NCBI RefSeq assembly: GCF_020184175.1
Contig: NC_065532.1
Location: forward strand, 3,720,001 to 3,784,000
From: Aphis gossypii
Lineage: Eukaryota; Arthropoda; Insecta; Hemiptera; Aphididae
Reading direction: 5' to 3'
DNA length: 64,000 nt
Position 1 is the first letter of the stretch. Each line of letters begins with the position of its first letter. The position numbers and the translations under genes were made by a program. The notes below the pieces were generated by a model. It was not told where the DNA came from, did not search any database, and saw nothing but the letters and a program-made list of their open reading frames with translations. Positions 47,901-61,740 of the stretch are shown one piece after another.

Positions 47901-50900
47901 ATTATGTTTTGTTTTTATTTATTTTGCCTCTTACTTTTTTCTTTTATCGAATGTAACCACGAAGTGTTACTCCACGCGTGATTAGCGACACTATCAAATC
48001 AACAGATTTATATATGATGATAGAAAGTTGATCGTATAAATACTAAACAATAAACATGTTAACTGATAACTGATAACTGGTAACACACGTACATTATTAT
48101 TTGGATAATAAGCTAAATATTATGAAATTATAAATATGATGAAATAAAATATTATAAAAAACTATATTCTGAGTTATGACTGTTTAGATTGTTAGTAAGT
48201 ACGATCAAATTAAAGATTTTAAGTAAAATAAAGAATGTATATGTTTACATAAATATTCAAGTGTCTATATTTATTTTTATTTCATTATTATTTTATATAA
48301 GTCATTTAAAAAGGTGTCTATTTTCTTATTCAAACATTCAAGATTCAACTATATAAGATGTACCTTACTTCGTTACTTACAGTTATTATTACAGTATAAC
48401 ATACTAATATTCGAATAATCATACCTATTAATAATTATAAGACATATATAATTAAAAAAAAAATGTCAGTATGATAAATAAAAAATAATATTTAGATTTT
48501 GTGGTTTACTAACCAAATTGGTCAAATATAACTGTTTTGATTGTATTGCTTATTTTATATGAGGGCCAATACACATTATTATTTTTTTGGCTGACAATTG
48601 TTAAAATACAATTATTAATTTTTATTGAAATAAAATTGTTTTTGTGTCAAAAATTATTGAGGCGAAAAATTAAAACCATATATTATAATAGTAGTATATC
48701 ATATTTATTTGATAATGTATGTCACCTGGTAAAATTCGATTATTATTTTTTTTATTCTGTATGTTCAGGATTTAATCATGCGTGGAATTTGACAATTAAA
48801 GGAAAATTGTACAAGTACTCGACTTGTAGGTACTTAAAAAACTACAAACATCATGACCCTTTGAACGCGATATTTAACAGCAGATGGCAGTTGGACATTT
48901 CAAAAATTTAACCCTTTGTCCCCTTCATTGAACTATAATTAATAAAGTGGTACACGTTTTATAGACATAACCCATATTATACAATATTAAAAACAATAAC
49001 AATTTTTTTTTCTATTAAAACCCGTTTACGAGATATTATGTATCGGTATATTAATTTATTATAAAATGTAATTAACAATTTACAAAATATAAATTAATTC
49101 TTGTAAGTAATATTACAGTTTTAGTGAAGTTTTTATAAATCGCTAATTTTACTCTAAACATTTAAAACTTAACAAATCATAATATAATTAATGCTTTTGC
49201 TACATATTTTTAGTGGAAAATTTTGCATGTGGGTACCTGCCATAGTATTCAAACTTCAAAGGCATAAGCATAGGTTTTCTTGTAGAATTTAGATGTTATT
49301 ATTTTTTTTAACATTGTAATCAATAACCAGGCAACCAGCATAATATTTTACCTGCTGTAGATTATAACTTTCAATCGTCGGTATAATAACTAATAAGTAA
49401 TTAAGTACTAATATCACACAATTTGTACTTTGCTTATGTTTAACTGCACATCAGTACCGTTCATTTTCTTAGAACATCAATTTATTTATAAGTTTTAATA
49501 AAAATGTTTAGAAAATAAACCTAATTATAATGTATATTGTTTATGATTTTTTTTTTCAATCTCAAGATAGTTTATTTTATTTTATATCTTCTTAATATTA
49601 TGTGTAGATATACCTTTACTGAAAACCTGAGTTATATTTAATTATTATTTTTACATTGTGATCCACTGTTATTTTAGATTGTATAAATATTTTAATTTAA
49701 AATTTTTATTAGAGTTAATAATTTAAAAGAATAGATGTTAAAAATTATTTTATAATTTTAAAACTTTTGTTACGAATAACCCCTTTCCACTAAACTATAA
49801 GCATAATCTATTATTTTTAGTTACACATCAGTGACATATTATTTATAGATCAATATTTCCAGATAACTTTTTATTTAGCAAGACAGTGTTATGAAAGAAT
49901 TAAAATTATTATGTACCTTTTATGAAAACTAATAAAGCTAAAGTAAATCTTCTACTTATTATATTTTCTCTATTAGTATAGAATATAAATATATATAATT
50001 ATAATATTGTGAGCTTTATTAAAAACAATTCATTATATTTACATATTATCTAAATTACTACATCAGGCTCATTATCGTTTTTTTTTTGACAAAATACAAT
50101 TTAACTAGAATTTAACGATATGGTTTAAATAATGTATAAGTAGGTAATACCCAGGTATTAAACTGTTATTTAAAATTAATATTTTTTTTATACTCAAGTT
50201 TTTATATGCCAGGTCACTTTTTATTGTCATACATACTTCAACAGATACATGTTAATTATGTTAAACAAAATAATGGATGTATTATGTAGATTTCAGGTTT
50301 TAATCGAAAGATACACGTTTGATCTGAATACAATATCACCGAATTTAATTTATTAAAAAAATAACAATTGAATTTTAGAAAATTTTTCAAGAAATTTACC
50401 AATATGAATTTTTATTTTAAAATAGAACGACAAACGTTAACGTAAGGTATACCACACACGTAAGTAAAGACACTGCAATGATGAATATGATGCTTGATTA
50501 ACTATACTATATATACAAATGGCATGTATTTACTGAAGTTCGGTATTACCGCGATTTTTTTAAACGCATAGAAAACCAATAACTACATCTGTCTTGCTGC
50601 CGTAGTAGGGTTCGAGGATTTCAATTTAAATCGGATTCCATGACATCAAAACGTTGCCATCTCTCACACATAAGCACTGCCAGTTCTGGCTTATTAAAAT
50701 ACAGTTTCCATTCAGTGTAATATAAAAACTTGGGCTTAGGAATTTTATTTGCTTAGCACGAAATGTTTTAATAAAACGATTTTAGCGTCTGTAACGGTTT
50801 ACTGTTTACTCGTCGACACGACGAAAACCTACAAGACGAATAACATAATAATAACGAATCTATATAAGTATTAAAGTATATAACTTATTGGTGACTGTGG

Positions 50901-52070
50901 TTACTAGTCACGTGTGTATATATTTAATAAATCCGAAAAATGTTTTCCATGTACTTTTTGATGAGTTATTTCTGTTGGTCCCCTTATGAAATTTCCATTG
51001 AATATTATACCATAGTTAATGCTATTTCAGCTTTTCTACTACGTAATGATGTATTTTAGCTATTTTAAATTGAAATTCAATATCATTTATATCATCCTAT
51101 TGTTACATTTAAAATCAATTTGAGCTGTATCCATCTGAGATTTGATTCATTTTTAAAATTTAATTGAGTGACGAATAGGTATAGTACTTGTACCTATATG
51201 GCTGTATATAATTACAATTTATTATATGTGTTTTTTTTCCGAAAACACACCGTTTTATAGCAGTAAAAAATGTTAAAATTTAAATTTTTAAGATTAGTTT
51301 CTAGTAGAAATTTAGATTTATTTATTACATTTATTGTACTTCTTTTTCTATAATTTTCAATTCTATTTAAAATAACAGAAAAAATCTAAAAACAAAAAAT
51401 TACAAAACGACTGAAATATTTCTGCAATTCAAGTTTTGGTCAAAATTGACTTTATTTCTTGTATAGTTTTTATTTTTAAATTAATAAACTTTTATAAATA
51501 TTTAAAATTTGTACCTAGGTAGTAGGTACTACATATTTATATTGCCATTTTCTAAACATGATCTCTATAGTGTTTTTAAAATATTTTGGTTTTTTGTGCT
51601 ATTCACATACATTTATAATTGTTAATAATATTTATAATGTTGTGTCAAAAAGCTTCGACATTTATGAAATGTCCATCATAATTTTTTCATAATGAAATTA
51701 AAATATACCAAAAATATGTAGTCATCGCAATTTGTAAATTATTTTGTACCTAAATAACTAAACCTTGAAAATATAATTCCTATTGACAAATTTTAATATC
51801 ACTAATCTATTCGTACCATAATAATATGGTACCTGCGTCAGTTTGAACTAATAAATATGAGTTAATAATATAACATTAATATTTGACATAATTTTACTAT
51901 AATTAATAATATTTTATAGTATTAAAATAAGTATTTTTATAAGCAACAATACGTAGTAGCATATAATGTATAATATTATATAAGTACTAATTAAGTAGGT
52001 ACTATTACGCACTACAATTATCCGTGGTTTTCGTCCTATAAATAAAAATAAATTTAATATGTTTCTCTAA
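47901..52070. other. AT-rich interval, nothing recognised
   Basis: Includes a 124-codon open frame at 48537-48911 that starts at TTG, is AT-driven and resembles no family known to me. No RNA gene or clear mobile element was seen. Confidence 0.45.
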
Positions 52071-53100
52071 CCACGAACAACAGCACAGCAGCAGCACTGT
52101 CTAGCTAGCTGCTTATTCATTGTTTTTTATCCCTGGGTTGTTTGATGCAAGGGTGTAGGGTTCGATGGAAGTTTATGTTGGACGAGTTTGACGGAGATGT
52201 TTAAAATAACAGTTTACATAATAATAATAATAATATCACATAATATATATTATTATTAAAATAATGGCCAGATGTATGTATAGGTATACGTTTATTATGT
52301 ATATTTTATAATGCGCGATACTACAGATAAGCCGCTGGCACACCGACACCGCCAATTCCTCCTCGTCCTCGACCAGTCCTGTGATGACCGGTGAGACTCT
52401 TTTGTGCCGCGTACAATAATAATTGCAATCGTCGAGCAGAGGAGTCTCTGTAGGCAAATGACATGTCTGCGGCTGAAAGACCGCCTCTGCGGGTCTCCTC
52501 TTTCGCCCTTTCACCGATTATAGATATGGCTCCGTTATTCTCTCTCACTTATTCGTTCACCCTACCTCTCTCTCGCACACACACACACACACAGACACAC
52601 ACAACGATTAAATAAACCGCTGAGCCAGAGAACGGATATTGCCAGTGATGAGCTAATGAAGGGAGTATAATATTATCGAATGAACCGCACAGCGTGCGGC
52701 GCGTATATCCGACCGGGCACACCACCGCCGCCGTCTTCGGATAATAATTAGCAAAAGTCACAGTACCTACGCGCGCCGTTCGTCTGCTGCAAATTGTTAC
52801 TGCTGCAACTGATGGATACTCGATATGCCACCCTCCGCCTCGACCGTCAAATAAATAAATATAGGCAGGCCACGACGGTCTCGGCCGTTGTATAGAGGTA
52901 CTTACAATAGATGTCTTCCGCGAACGCCATCACACGCACGCGCGTACGCACAATAACCAACATTATAATATGTATTCATCATATTGTTCGATTTAGCGAT
53001 CGGGGGCAAAAAGAGAAAAACATCATTATAATAACAACTAGCAGAGTCGTTTAGGATTTTTTTCATTCTTCGAATCTGTATTGTGAAAAACAACTCTTCT
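52071..53100. promoter_or_regulatory. GC-richer non-coding island
   Basis: CpG-bearing patches at 52310-52560 and 52680-52960 flank a CA microsatellite. The minus strand has short overlapping open frames here, including a 75-codon one at 52321-52548. None shows a recognisable domain or clear splice structure, so I do not call a gene. A promoter or an exon of an unrecognised gene remains possible. Confidence 0.3.
52575..52602. repeat. (CA)n microsatellite
   Basis: A run of CA dinucleotides with one G interruption. Confidence 0.9.
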
Positions 53101-56100
53101 ATTTTTCAAAATTTTTGATGAAAGTATATTATATACTATGTAGGTACCTAAATATATTATGTCGCACAGTATAATCCTTGCCTCGTGTACATACTATGCA
53201 TTTTATATTTTTATCGCGATAAGTGATTTTAGTGACTATATTAGGTATATTGTAATAACTCTAATGAGTGCAGGTAACCTATACAGAGATAAAATGTAGG
53301 TACCTATATAATATATTATGTATTATAGTAACATATTATAAGTACATAGCGTACATTGTCATAAAAATAGATAATATACAAATTTACAATATATTAAAGT
53401 ATATACCTACCTATTCTACGGCCGATAATGGTTCTTAAGTGTTTTTAATACATAATTTTATGATAATATTTATCAATTTCATAACGATGTAGAATTGTAT
53501 TATGCCATTTTGTTAATCATATATGATCGTGTAACTTATAAGTTATAAACAGTCGTTTTCCATCTCATATAATAAAATTAAATATATAGATTATTGTTAT
53601 TTATTTATAATAATTTGAAAAACTAATTTAATAGAATAATCATATAAATTTTATTTGCTGTAATACAGATAACTATGAAATCATCAATATATGTTTATAA
53701 TAATATCTTACTAGTTACTGTTAAACACGATTAAAGTATTAGCGATATACTTAATAACCATAGCATAAAGGGTTAATATAGTAAATAATAATAGTATAAA
53801 ATATTATACATAAAATATACAAAATCTTATAAATTTTTTTTTTTAAAATAAAGAATTATTTATGTGTGTGTTTCTCCGAGTTCTATGGGTGCTTTATGAT
53901 CCCTTGGCCCTTGCCACAACACTTGATCTATCTTTGTGGTATTAATCCTCATTAATTTGTTAATGAGATGTTAATTAGACATATTAAGAAAAACCTGAAA
54001 ACAATTATTAAAAATTTATTATTTAATTGTTAGTACCTTTAGTAATAGTTGTAGGTAATATGCGTATTGCGTATACTGTATACCTACTACATGTATAAAT
54101 TAAACTTTCGAAACAAAATAAAATTAAAACAATATAAGAACATACTTTAAATTGTAAGAGAATAATATGTCCTACACTTAACTTGTAATAATTAAAAATA
54201 ATATGTTTTAATTACTTAAGTCGTTAGGATATTAAACACATTTAGCGAAATTTAATCCTTGTTTTTGTAATTATAATTTTATTTTATTTTCATGAAATAA
54301 TAAAAGTACCTAGTGTTTTCTTACTTACTCTAAATGATTTTAGTAAGCTAATTTGTTTGCTCAGCAAAGTAAAATAAGATAAAATATAACGGCATACCTA
54401 ATGAAAATAAAGTCTAGCTTTGATCAAATCAACTGATTTAACTTTTGTTTTGAATTCAAACTATATTTACAAATCATCATCAAAAACGATTTTGAATTGA
54501 GTTTGACCAAAAAGGGAAACCCAAATTGGGTTTATCGATATTTTATCAGATGTACAAATTGTGATGCGTAATACTATGGGGAGTATTAATGCTACAATGT
54601 CAGTATAATATTTTACCTGAAATTTGAAACTGTTACAGCACAATTTTTAAAAATCAGGCCAAACAAGTTGAGACCCATTGGAAAAAAATCACATTGAAGA
54701 ATTCCGAACTCATTTAGACTAGTTGTACGCAAAAATTGCCGTTTTCTATTTATAGAATAGTTAATTTAATATATTTATAGCCTTATAGGTACCTATACAT
54801 AAATTAAAAGTACCTAATTCTTATTATCAAACAAGTAACAACATATTGTTAGTTACTACACTAATTTTTAAATGCTTTATGAAAAACTAAAAAACATACT
54901 CCGATTTATTGCGATTGATTATTGCTATTCTACAGCCCTACAAGTCACAGGGTCACGTTGATTGAAAAGCAATACAAAAATTAAGTATATTAACCGATCA
55001 CAATCAGTATGTTTGATTAGATAGGTTTGCATTAAATAATTTACTTGTCGAATGTGGTAACTGGTAAAAACAAACCAACGTCTAATGTTTACACCGCTTA
55101 AAAAATATTATAAGAGTAGCGATTATACGAGGGTCGAGGATTATTACTAGGGGGTACCAGGATACCTATATATGGCTATAAATACAAAGAAAACACATAA
55201 AACCATCGAACGAGCCTTACAGGACAAAGTAATAGATGTATTTATTACTTGAATACCTATTACCTACACCATAGAAGTCACAATAGTCACATATTATACT
55301 ATAATTTTTATAAAAAAAACAACAAATTTACCAACAATTATGTTTTTGTATTTTTTTTTTTATTATACCTTATTACCTACCTAGGTACTTATATGTACTT
55401 TAAATGAAAAAACATGTTCCCAAAAGCTAAATATTTTGGAGAAAATGAGTGTTTACTTTTAAAAGAATCGCCCTGTATTATAATATACTTATATGAGCTA
55501 ATAATGTGCGAACATGCATTGACGCATCACTGAAATTATACTTAGCGCCACAGCAGTGATTCGGGCAAATGGCACACATGTAGGAAGCCTGTGAGGACTT
55601 GGTAAAAATTTCACACATCAATAGCTATCAATAGATGGTTTTATAGGGTTTTAAACTTATAAAAAGGACTATATATATATTTATATATGGGGAAAGGGCA
55701 AGTACCCTTTATTTCCATCATATAAGATGTGTGGAGTACGACAATTTGCTACCGACAATAAAAATCGTTTAGGTAATAATCAGCATCCACTATACTCAAA
55801 ATAACGCGTGAAACACGTCTTTACTCTTTAATGTCGATATCGACATTAAAAAATATTTGATTTTTCTCTTTATTTTTTTTGTCCATTTATCGTTAAAAAA
55901 AAAAATAACATTTCTGATAAATTTAAACAATGGCTTGTTCATTCCCTTTTTCTTGCACAACAAATATTTAATAAGTTTTATTTTTTTACAGTTGAACTCA
56001 ATTAAACATTAATTTAATATGATAAAGTAACTAATTTTTCAATATTCAATTCCGTTTTTCATTAATTGTTCTGAGGAGATTATTGCATTGTTAAACAAAT

Positions 56101-57557
56101 CTGTTCAAGCATCATTTTGTAACTAAATTACAATAATGAATTGTTTGTTGTTTATACAAAAGAACTAGGTAGGTATTTTTATTTTAAAAGTAGATTTTTA
56201 AATTTTAATGAACCTTACTTAGTGTCTTTTTTATAATTAAAGTACTTAAAGCAGAGAAATATGTCAAAAATATTAATTAAGAAATTATATAAAAAGTGGG
56301 TTTTGTTTAATTAAATAATATCAATTGTCATTCCATAGAAATACACTACCTACCTACAAAAATAGTAGGTACCTACTACCAATTATATATGTAAGCATTA
56401 CATAGAAATAAAAACTTTTTGAGATTAAAATTAAAATTTCTTAAAACAACTTTATATATTTTCTGAAAAAAGACTAGCCCTATCATTTAAATCTTTAGAA
56501 TAGTAAAACTATGTGTAATTTATTTATTTCGTCTAAGTTCAAGCAATACAATAGGTACAGGTATTTAGAATATTATATGTATTCGATAAAATATTCTCAA
56601 GTGATCATTGGCCCAAAAAGCCTTGACCATGATTATATTGATAAAAAAGGAGATGTTATATTATAGTTATAAGTTTTATTATTTTTTTTTACCATTATAA
56701 TTTACATATGTGGTTCTTATTGGTGTGTTGCCTAGTCGCTGACACTTTGTTTAGGTTTTAATGTTATTTATAATAATTTTCGGTGTTCATGATTTAGGTG
56801 TTTTGCCACTGACTTGGATTTTGGTTAGTATCACAGTGAAAAAGTTAAAAATCGCTGATTTACAAGTACCTTTATTATTTGAATGTTAAAACTACTGTAG
56901 ACTAAAGAACTATGTATTTGAAGTTTGAATTGAATCCTAAATATATATAAATTAAAAAAGTTTGATATAATTACTTACTAGTTACTTTAATTGTAAAAAA
57001 TATTTTTAGTCCTCAGTTTGAATGATGTTTTTCTTGTATCAATTACATACTTCAGTTGGATTGAACGGACAGCTGATGTGTTATTATTAGACCCTATACT
57101 ATATATATTGTGCATTTTTTATCACAATATTATGGAAATAATTATAAGAATTATTTTAATCAGGTAAAAAAATACTTTTTTACTTATTCAGGACATTTAA
57201 TATACAAATAAAAACTAGATAAATTATATATCTATTGTCATATTAATATAAAAAAAAGGACAATAATTAAAAAGATTGGTATCTAATATCTTTGCGATCT
57301 TGCACTACACTTTTGACTTCATTGACTAGTTATTATTAAGATTTATTGGAACATTTATGATTACTTTTTATAAATTGTAGGTTTGGTATAATAAAAATGA
57401 TGTTTTATATTATACCTAAATGTATACAGTACCCACAACCATTGGTTAATTACATATTTTGCTATACATAGTAAAATCTATAATATAAGTGTACAATATG
57501 TTGTATAATTAATACAACTAAAATTATTACCTGAAAATTAATAAATAAAATAAAGCT
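53101..57557. other. AT-rich interval downstream of LSM6
   Basis: No coding frame was recognised. It contains the 24-bp palindrome at 55827-55850. Patches of slightly higher GC (53870-53940, 55520-55600) show nothing identifiable. Confidence 0.5.
55827..55850. repeat. Perfect 24-bp palindrome
   Basis: The half-site TTTAATGTCGAT is followed directly by its exact reverse complement. It could bind a dimeric protein or mark an insertion scar; function unknown. Confidence 0.8.
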
Positions 57558-57609
57558 TTTATTGAAAATGAAGGAATACCAAATTAATTATAGTTACTTA
57601 ATATTTATT
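57558..57609 (-). terminator. LSM6 polyadenylation hexamers
   Basis: AATAAA on the minus strand at 57609-57604, about 50 bases past the stop, and again at 57563-57558. Confidence 0.6.
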
Positions 57610-57659
57610 ACAAAAACTTATTAATATGAGAATACAAATAACATTATTTATAAAATATA

Positions 57660-58504
57660 TTATACTCCTTTTCTTTTTTGTGTACTTATATACAGTACAT
57701 TGTTGCCACGAATAAAAGAGTCTCCAAATTTGTTTTTAAGTTCTCCATTTATATACTCTTCTGTTTGTTCGAGAGCAATATTCATGTAACCATCTATGCA
57801 AGCCATTACACCTAATAAATGACATTAATGTACATAATATTATTATATATAATTATTTATTATTAGTTTATACCAGTCACTCGGTATTTAAAAGCAAATA
57901 TAACAATTAAAAAAATTGAATATCCACCCATCTATAAATGTGGGTAAAGATAATATTATAATATTATTTCTATACCGTAAGTGCCCACATGTTTTAACAT
58001 TATGTCTTTTATACCTACTAATGGTGTAATTCATTTAGATACTTAACTTTTCAAAAATAAAAAATAAACTGTGACATGTAGGTACTATAGATACAGAATT
58101 TGGTACCATAAGCACAATAAATTATTTAAAATATTTTAGTTCATACAACTATGGTTGAAATAAAATATATTTATAACATTGAGTGTTTTTTTATTCATAT
58201 CAAACATTTGAATGTTAATGTTTTGAAAATATTGCAGTATAAAATAGTTTAAGTTATAGTCTCGTAGCTTTTAGGTACCTATAGTAATCTAAATGCAATA
58301 TATTCATAACCGAATACCCATTTTAAAGATTGCCTCATCAAACGACCTGAAATGTCGATGCAAAACAGATGTATATATTTAAAAATAAATTAAAAAGCTG
58401 TGAAAAACAATACCTCTGTAATCAACTCCACTATTCAATTTCACAACAACCGGGCGACCATGAATTTGTTGTATAAACTGTGTTAATGCTTCTTTGCGAC
58501 TCAT
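57660..58504 (-). CDS. LSM6: U6 snRNA-associated Sm-like protein LSm6, two exons
   Basis: A subunit of the LSm2-8 ring, which binds the U6 snRNA 3' end in the nucleus, and of the LSm1-7 ring, which promotes mRNA decapping in the cytoplasm. Exons (minus): 58504-58414 and 57811-57660, with a 602-bp GT-AG intron and consistent phase. The product is 80 residues, the usual length. Sm1 motif: GRPVVVKLNSGVDYRGVMAC and DGYMNIALEQ. Sm2 motif: FIRGNNVLYIS, ending TQKRKGV. The match to animal LSM6 is nearly residue for residue. The start is the ATG at 58504, before SRKEALTQFI; animal proteins begin MSLRKQTP. An untranslated first exon upstream is likely (GTAAGT donor near 58600). Confidence 0.97.
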
Positions 58505-60915
58505 TTTGGTTATAAAGAAATTTTAATTAGTAACTTACTATTTAATAAATATTGAATCTGAAATACAAAAACAATTTGGGAAAAACGCCGACAACTTACT
58601 TTAGTTTGCGAATCGTACACAAATAATAAATATCCGTTATCTATTATCAGTTAATTTTGTATCAAACACACAAAACAGTGCTGGCAACACTGCAGTATTA
58701 AACATCATAATAATAATATTGTAAATGTTACAATAATAGATTTATAATGTCTGATTTTGAATTTCATAACATTTTCAAATCTACAGTCCGACCTACGAAC
58801 ATTTGAAAATACCATGATATATCTAACCAGTTACCACTTACCACTAACTTATATTATGTCAGCTAGCTTAAAATAATTCAAAGTCCTATATTATGCGCGA
58901 TGTGTGCACTTGTCTAGGTACTTATTATACGTAAATATATACATTTTAATTTTTAGGTATTAAGGTGGTCTCCCCAGTTGGCCACACCTATTTTCTTTCA
59001 TTCCTTTAAACTTTCATTGAATGACTTTCACTAGCCCCGCTCCTGATATCTAGTTTACAAAAACTTCGCGATTTAAGGTTGTACCCGTCTTATATTCAAC
59101 TGATCTGTGGTTCAAAAACTTTACTAAAATATATCACGTAAGTAAATCAATTTATGTTCACATAATAGGTATATCTATGCTGTATTAAAATTATAAAAAA
59201 ATAAAGTTTACATTATTTTAAAATTACATTTGTACATTGAGTATTCGAGTAGGCAAATTATTATAATAGTTTTATAATTAATATTATAATATGAAGTAGG
59301 TAGGTACCTACACCTTTTTCATGTAATAATATATTAATATGTATATTTATAATTTTCCGATTTTCAATAGCCCAACCCAATTACTTAATAGATATTAGAT
59401 ATTATATATAATATTTTACCTAAAAATATGCCACACTCGTAATCATTGGGTTATTTTTACTAACATTGTAATGAGAACTGATAAAAAACGATGTACTTAC
59501 ACTGAACAGCTTACGATGACTATAATTTCTATTTATAAAAGTAATGGAAAAAATTCCATTGACTGAATAATAAGATTTACCTTTAATCTTTATTTTTCAT
59601 TATTAGTAGTAACATTAGTCATTTAGTGATAGGTTTCAGCGTTGAAACACTTGAAACATATACAGTGTCCCTGAGGATTTACTCATCATGTTGATACCTA
59701 CTTCTCTAAATAATGGAGATATCATAATTCTGTTTTTTTTTTTATATATGACTCACAGAACATAGGGACAAGAACTACAAGTATTTTATATTTTAATTAA
59801 ATTTAATGTTTTGGTAAAAAAGTTTAAAAAAAAAATTGAACTCAGCCATTTTGTAGTTTATTTTTCTGAAAATTTTGATGTTTCAAAATGTAATTTTCAA
59901 TAATTTTTTTAGTTTCGAGACCTCCTACCTGTAGGTACCTATATGAAAAACACCTAATGTATTGTAACACATAAGTATAATTTGAACTAAAACATATTAA
60001 TATATTTATTTATAGTTATACCTATACAATTTTTAATATTTTCTATCAATAGACTATCAAATTATGTAGTTTAAGTTTTCAAATCATAGCTCAAATATAT
60101 TAAAACCATTATTTTCATTTATAAATTAACCCTAGAAAATAAAAAGGTTGGCAAATAAAAGTATAAAGTTACTATATGCCTATATATTTATTTATATATA
60201 TATCGGTATATTCATTGTTAGCTATAAAGAAAAAAAGTAACACTCGTCTCACTCAAATATTAGCGACATTAAATAATGCAATTGTATAACAATAGATGTG
60301 GTATAGGTATTTCAATTTGAATCATTACAATCGAGTACATATTATTTTCAAGACACGTGACCTAAATTACAATATTGAGTACAAAATATTGTACGGGAAA
60401 TAGAAACGCAATTACGTACAGCGTTTAATAATATAAGTATTCTTAAAAGCTTTATCTAATTGAGCCTACTTGTTGTCGTGCATTTTGAATTTTGTACCTA
60501 TTATTTGAAAGGCTTCGTGAAATTAAAGCCGTGAACTAATACAATACATATCCAATGAAAAATAAAATAAGTACTGCAATTGTATACAGTTTTAATAAAA
60601 TATTTTAACTAAAAATGATTTATTTTATAGGTAAACCGTAAAATAATAAAAGTAATTCAATTGTATTAGAACAACTACATGCAGTACTCTGTGATAGTAT
60701 ACTCTTATATTGTTAATACTTTATAAAAATTTTTTAAAAATCATAGGTTGGTATACACTAAAGTACTAAACACTAACAAGGTAATCTAGTACACCTAGTA
60801 TATTCACAAACTTTTTTTAAACTTTTTTTTTTTTACTAACAGTTTTTTTATAGGCCTATAATGCTCATACTAGATTCGTTTTTTAATAGAAAACAAAACT
60901 ATCTCTTTTTTACTA
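58505..60915. other. LSM6 5' flank and AT-rich intergenic DNA
   Basis: The minus strand near 58600-58680 has a plausible short untranslated exon ending in AAA|GTAAGT. A slightly GC-richer patch at 58960-59100 shows no identifiable feature. The rest is AT-rich with nothing recognised. Confidence 0.5.
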
Positions 60916-61740
60916 CAGTCGATTCCGTTTAATAGAGACACCGGTTAATAAGGACAACCGCTTAATTGGGACAATTCTATAATTACGAAAACAAATGTAT
61001 ACTTGTAATGTAAAAGTACGTCGCTTAGCTGGTCCGTGAATCCGGATAATTGGGATATTTTTATCGAGTAATATTAAATATAATAGATCAATAATCCGAA
61101 AATTGCAACCGACTCACGTAATCGATTATTAGATTAAATTAAATACATTTTATCATATCGTATGTTCAAATGTGATGTGTGTTAAATGTTATTTAGTGCA
61201 TGAGTCGTGTTTGTCGCGTGCAGTAACGATGTCTCATATACGTAAAGATTTATCGCTTGCGCAAAAATTATATTTTCTAGACAAAATTAAATTACAACCA
61301 CCAGGCTGTAGTACTCGTGTCGTCTTTCGGAAATTTTAGGAGTATCGAAATCAAAAATCGCGCGAATTCAACTACAAGAACAGTTTTTGCGAGAACAAGC
61401 TCTTAGCCAAGTGACAACCCGGTAAAGGAAACGAGAGGATAAAGATGCAAATGTAGACGAGGCACTGACGTCTGACACAATGGTTTACGCTGGCTACTAG
61501 TCGAGGCGTTCATGTGTCGGGTCCTATATTAAAAGCTAAATCCGTAGACCTTGCTGCAAGGAAACTTGGTAATGACGAATTCAAAGCCACCCGTGACGGT
61601 TGGTTATCTAGGTGGAAAGTAAAACACGACATAAAATTTAAAAGATCACATGGTGAAAAAGCTAGTGCAAACTCAGAGTATGCCCCCCCCCCTCATCTAA
61701 AATATATTCTGAATCCTTACCACATACCTGGCTAGTGGCT
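60916..61740 (+). mobile_element. 5' remnant of a Tigger/pogo-type DNA transposon
   Basis: The left terminus CAGTCGATTCCGTTTAATAG follows a TA dinucleotide, as in Tc1/mariner-pogo elements. Repeated TTAAT...GGGACA strings and ATCCGGATAATTGGGAT follow. The transposase fragment lies inside. No matching right terminus was found before the window end, so the 3' part appears to be lost. Confidence 0.75.
61229..61735 (+). pseudogene. Broken Tigger/CENP-B-like transposase, N-terminal part
   Basis: From ATG 61229 the frame reads MSHIRKDLSLAQKLYFLDKI. It then passes through ILGVSKSKIARIQLQEQFL (helix-turn-helix of CENP-B N type) in a shifted frame, meets a stop near 61422, and resumes after another shift at 61470-61700. 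That part reads QWFTLATSRGVHVSGPILKA and DGWLSRWKVKHDIKFKRSHGE, the second DNA-binding domain (HTH CENP-B / Tc5). The DDE catalytic domain is absent. Stops and frameshifts make it inactive. Its best relatives are Tigger and jerky-type transposases. Confidence 0.85.

Noticed and set aside
48537..48911. 124-codon open frame on the plus strand
   Set aside because: Begins with TTG, AT-driven amino-acid content, no recognisable motif or splice context; a degraded mobile-element fragment cannot be excluded.
50600..50640. GGGTTCGAGGA string resembling a tRNA B box
   Set aside because: No A box or cloverleaf could be formed around it; no tRNA gene was found in the window.
52321..52548. 75-codon minus-strand frame in a GC-richer island
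   Set aside because: No recognisable domain and no clear exon boundaries; kept only as part of a candidate regulatory island.
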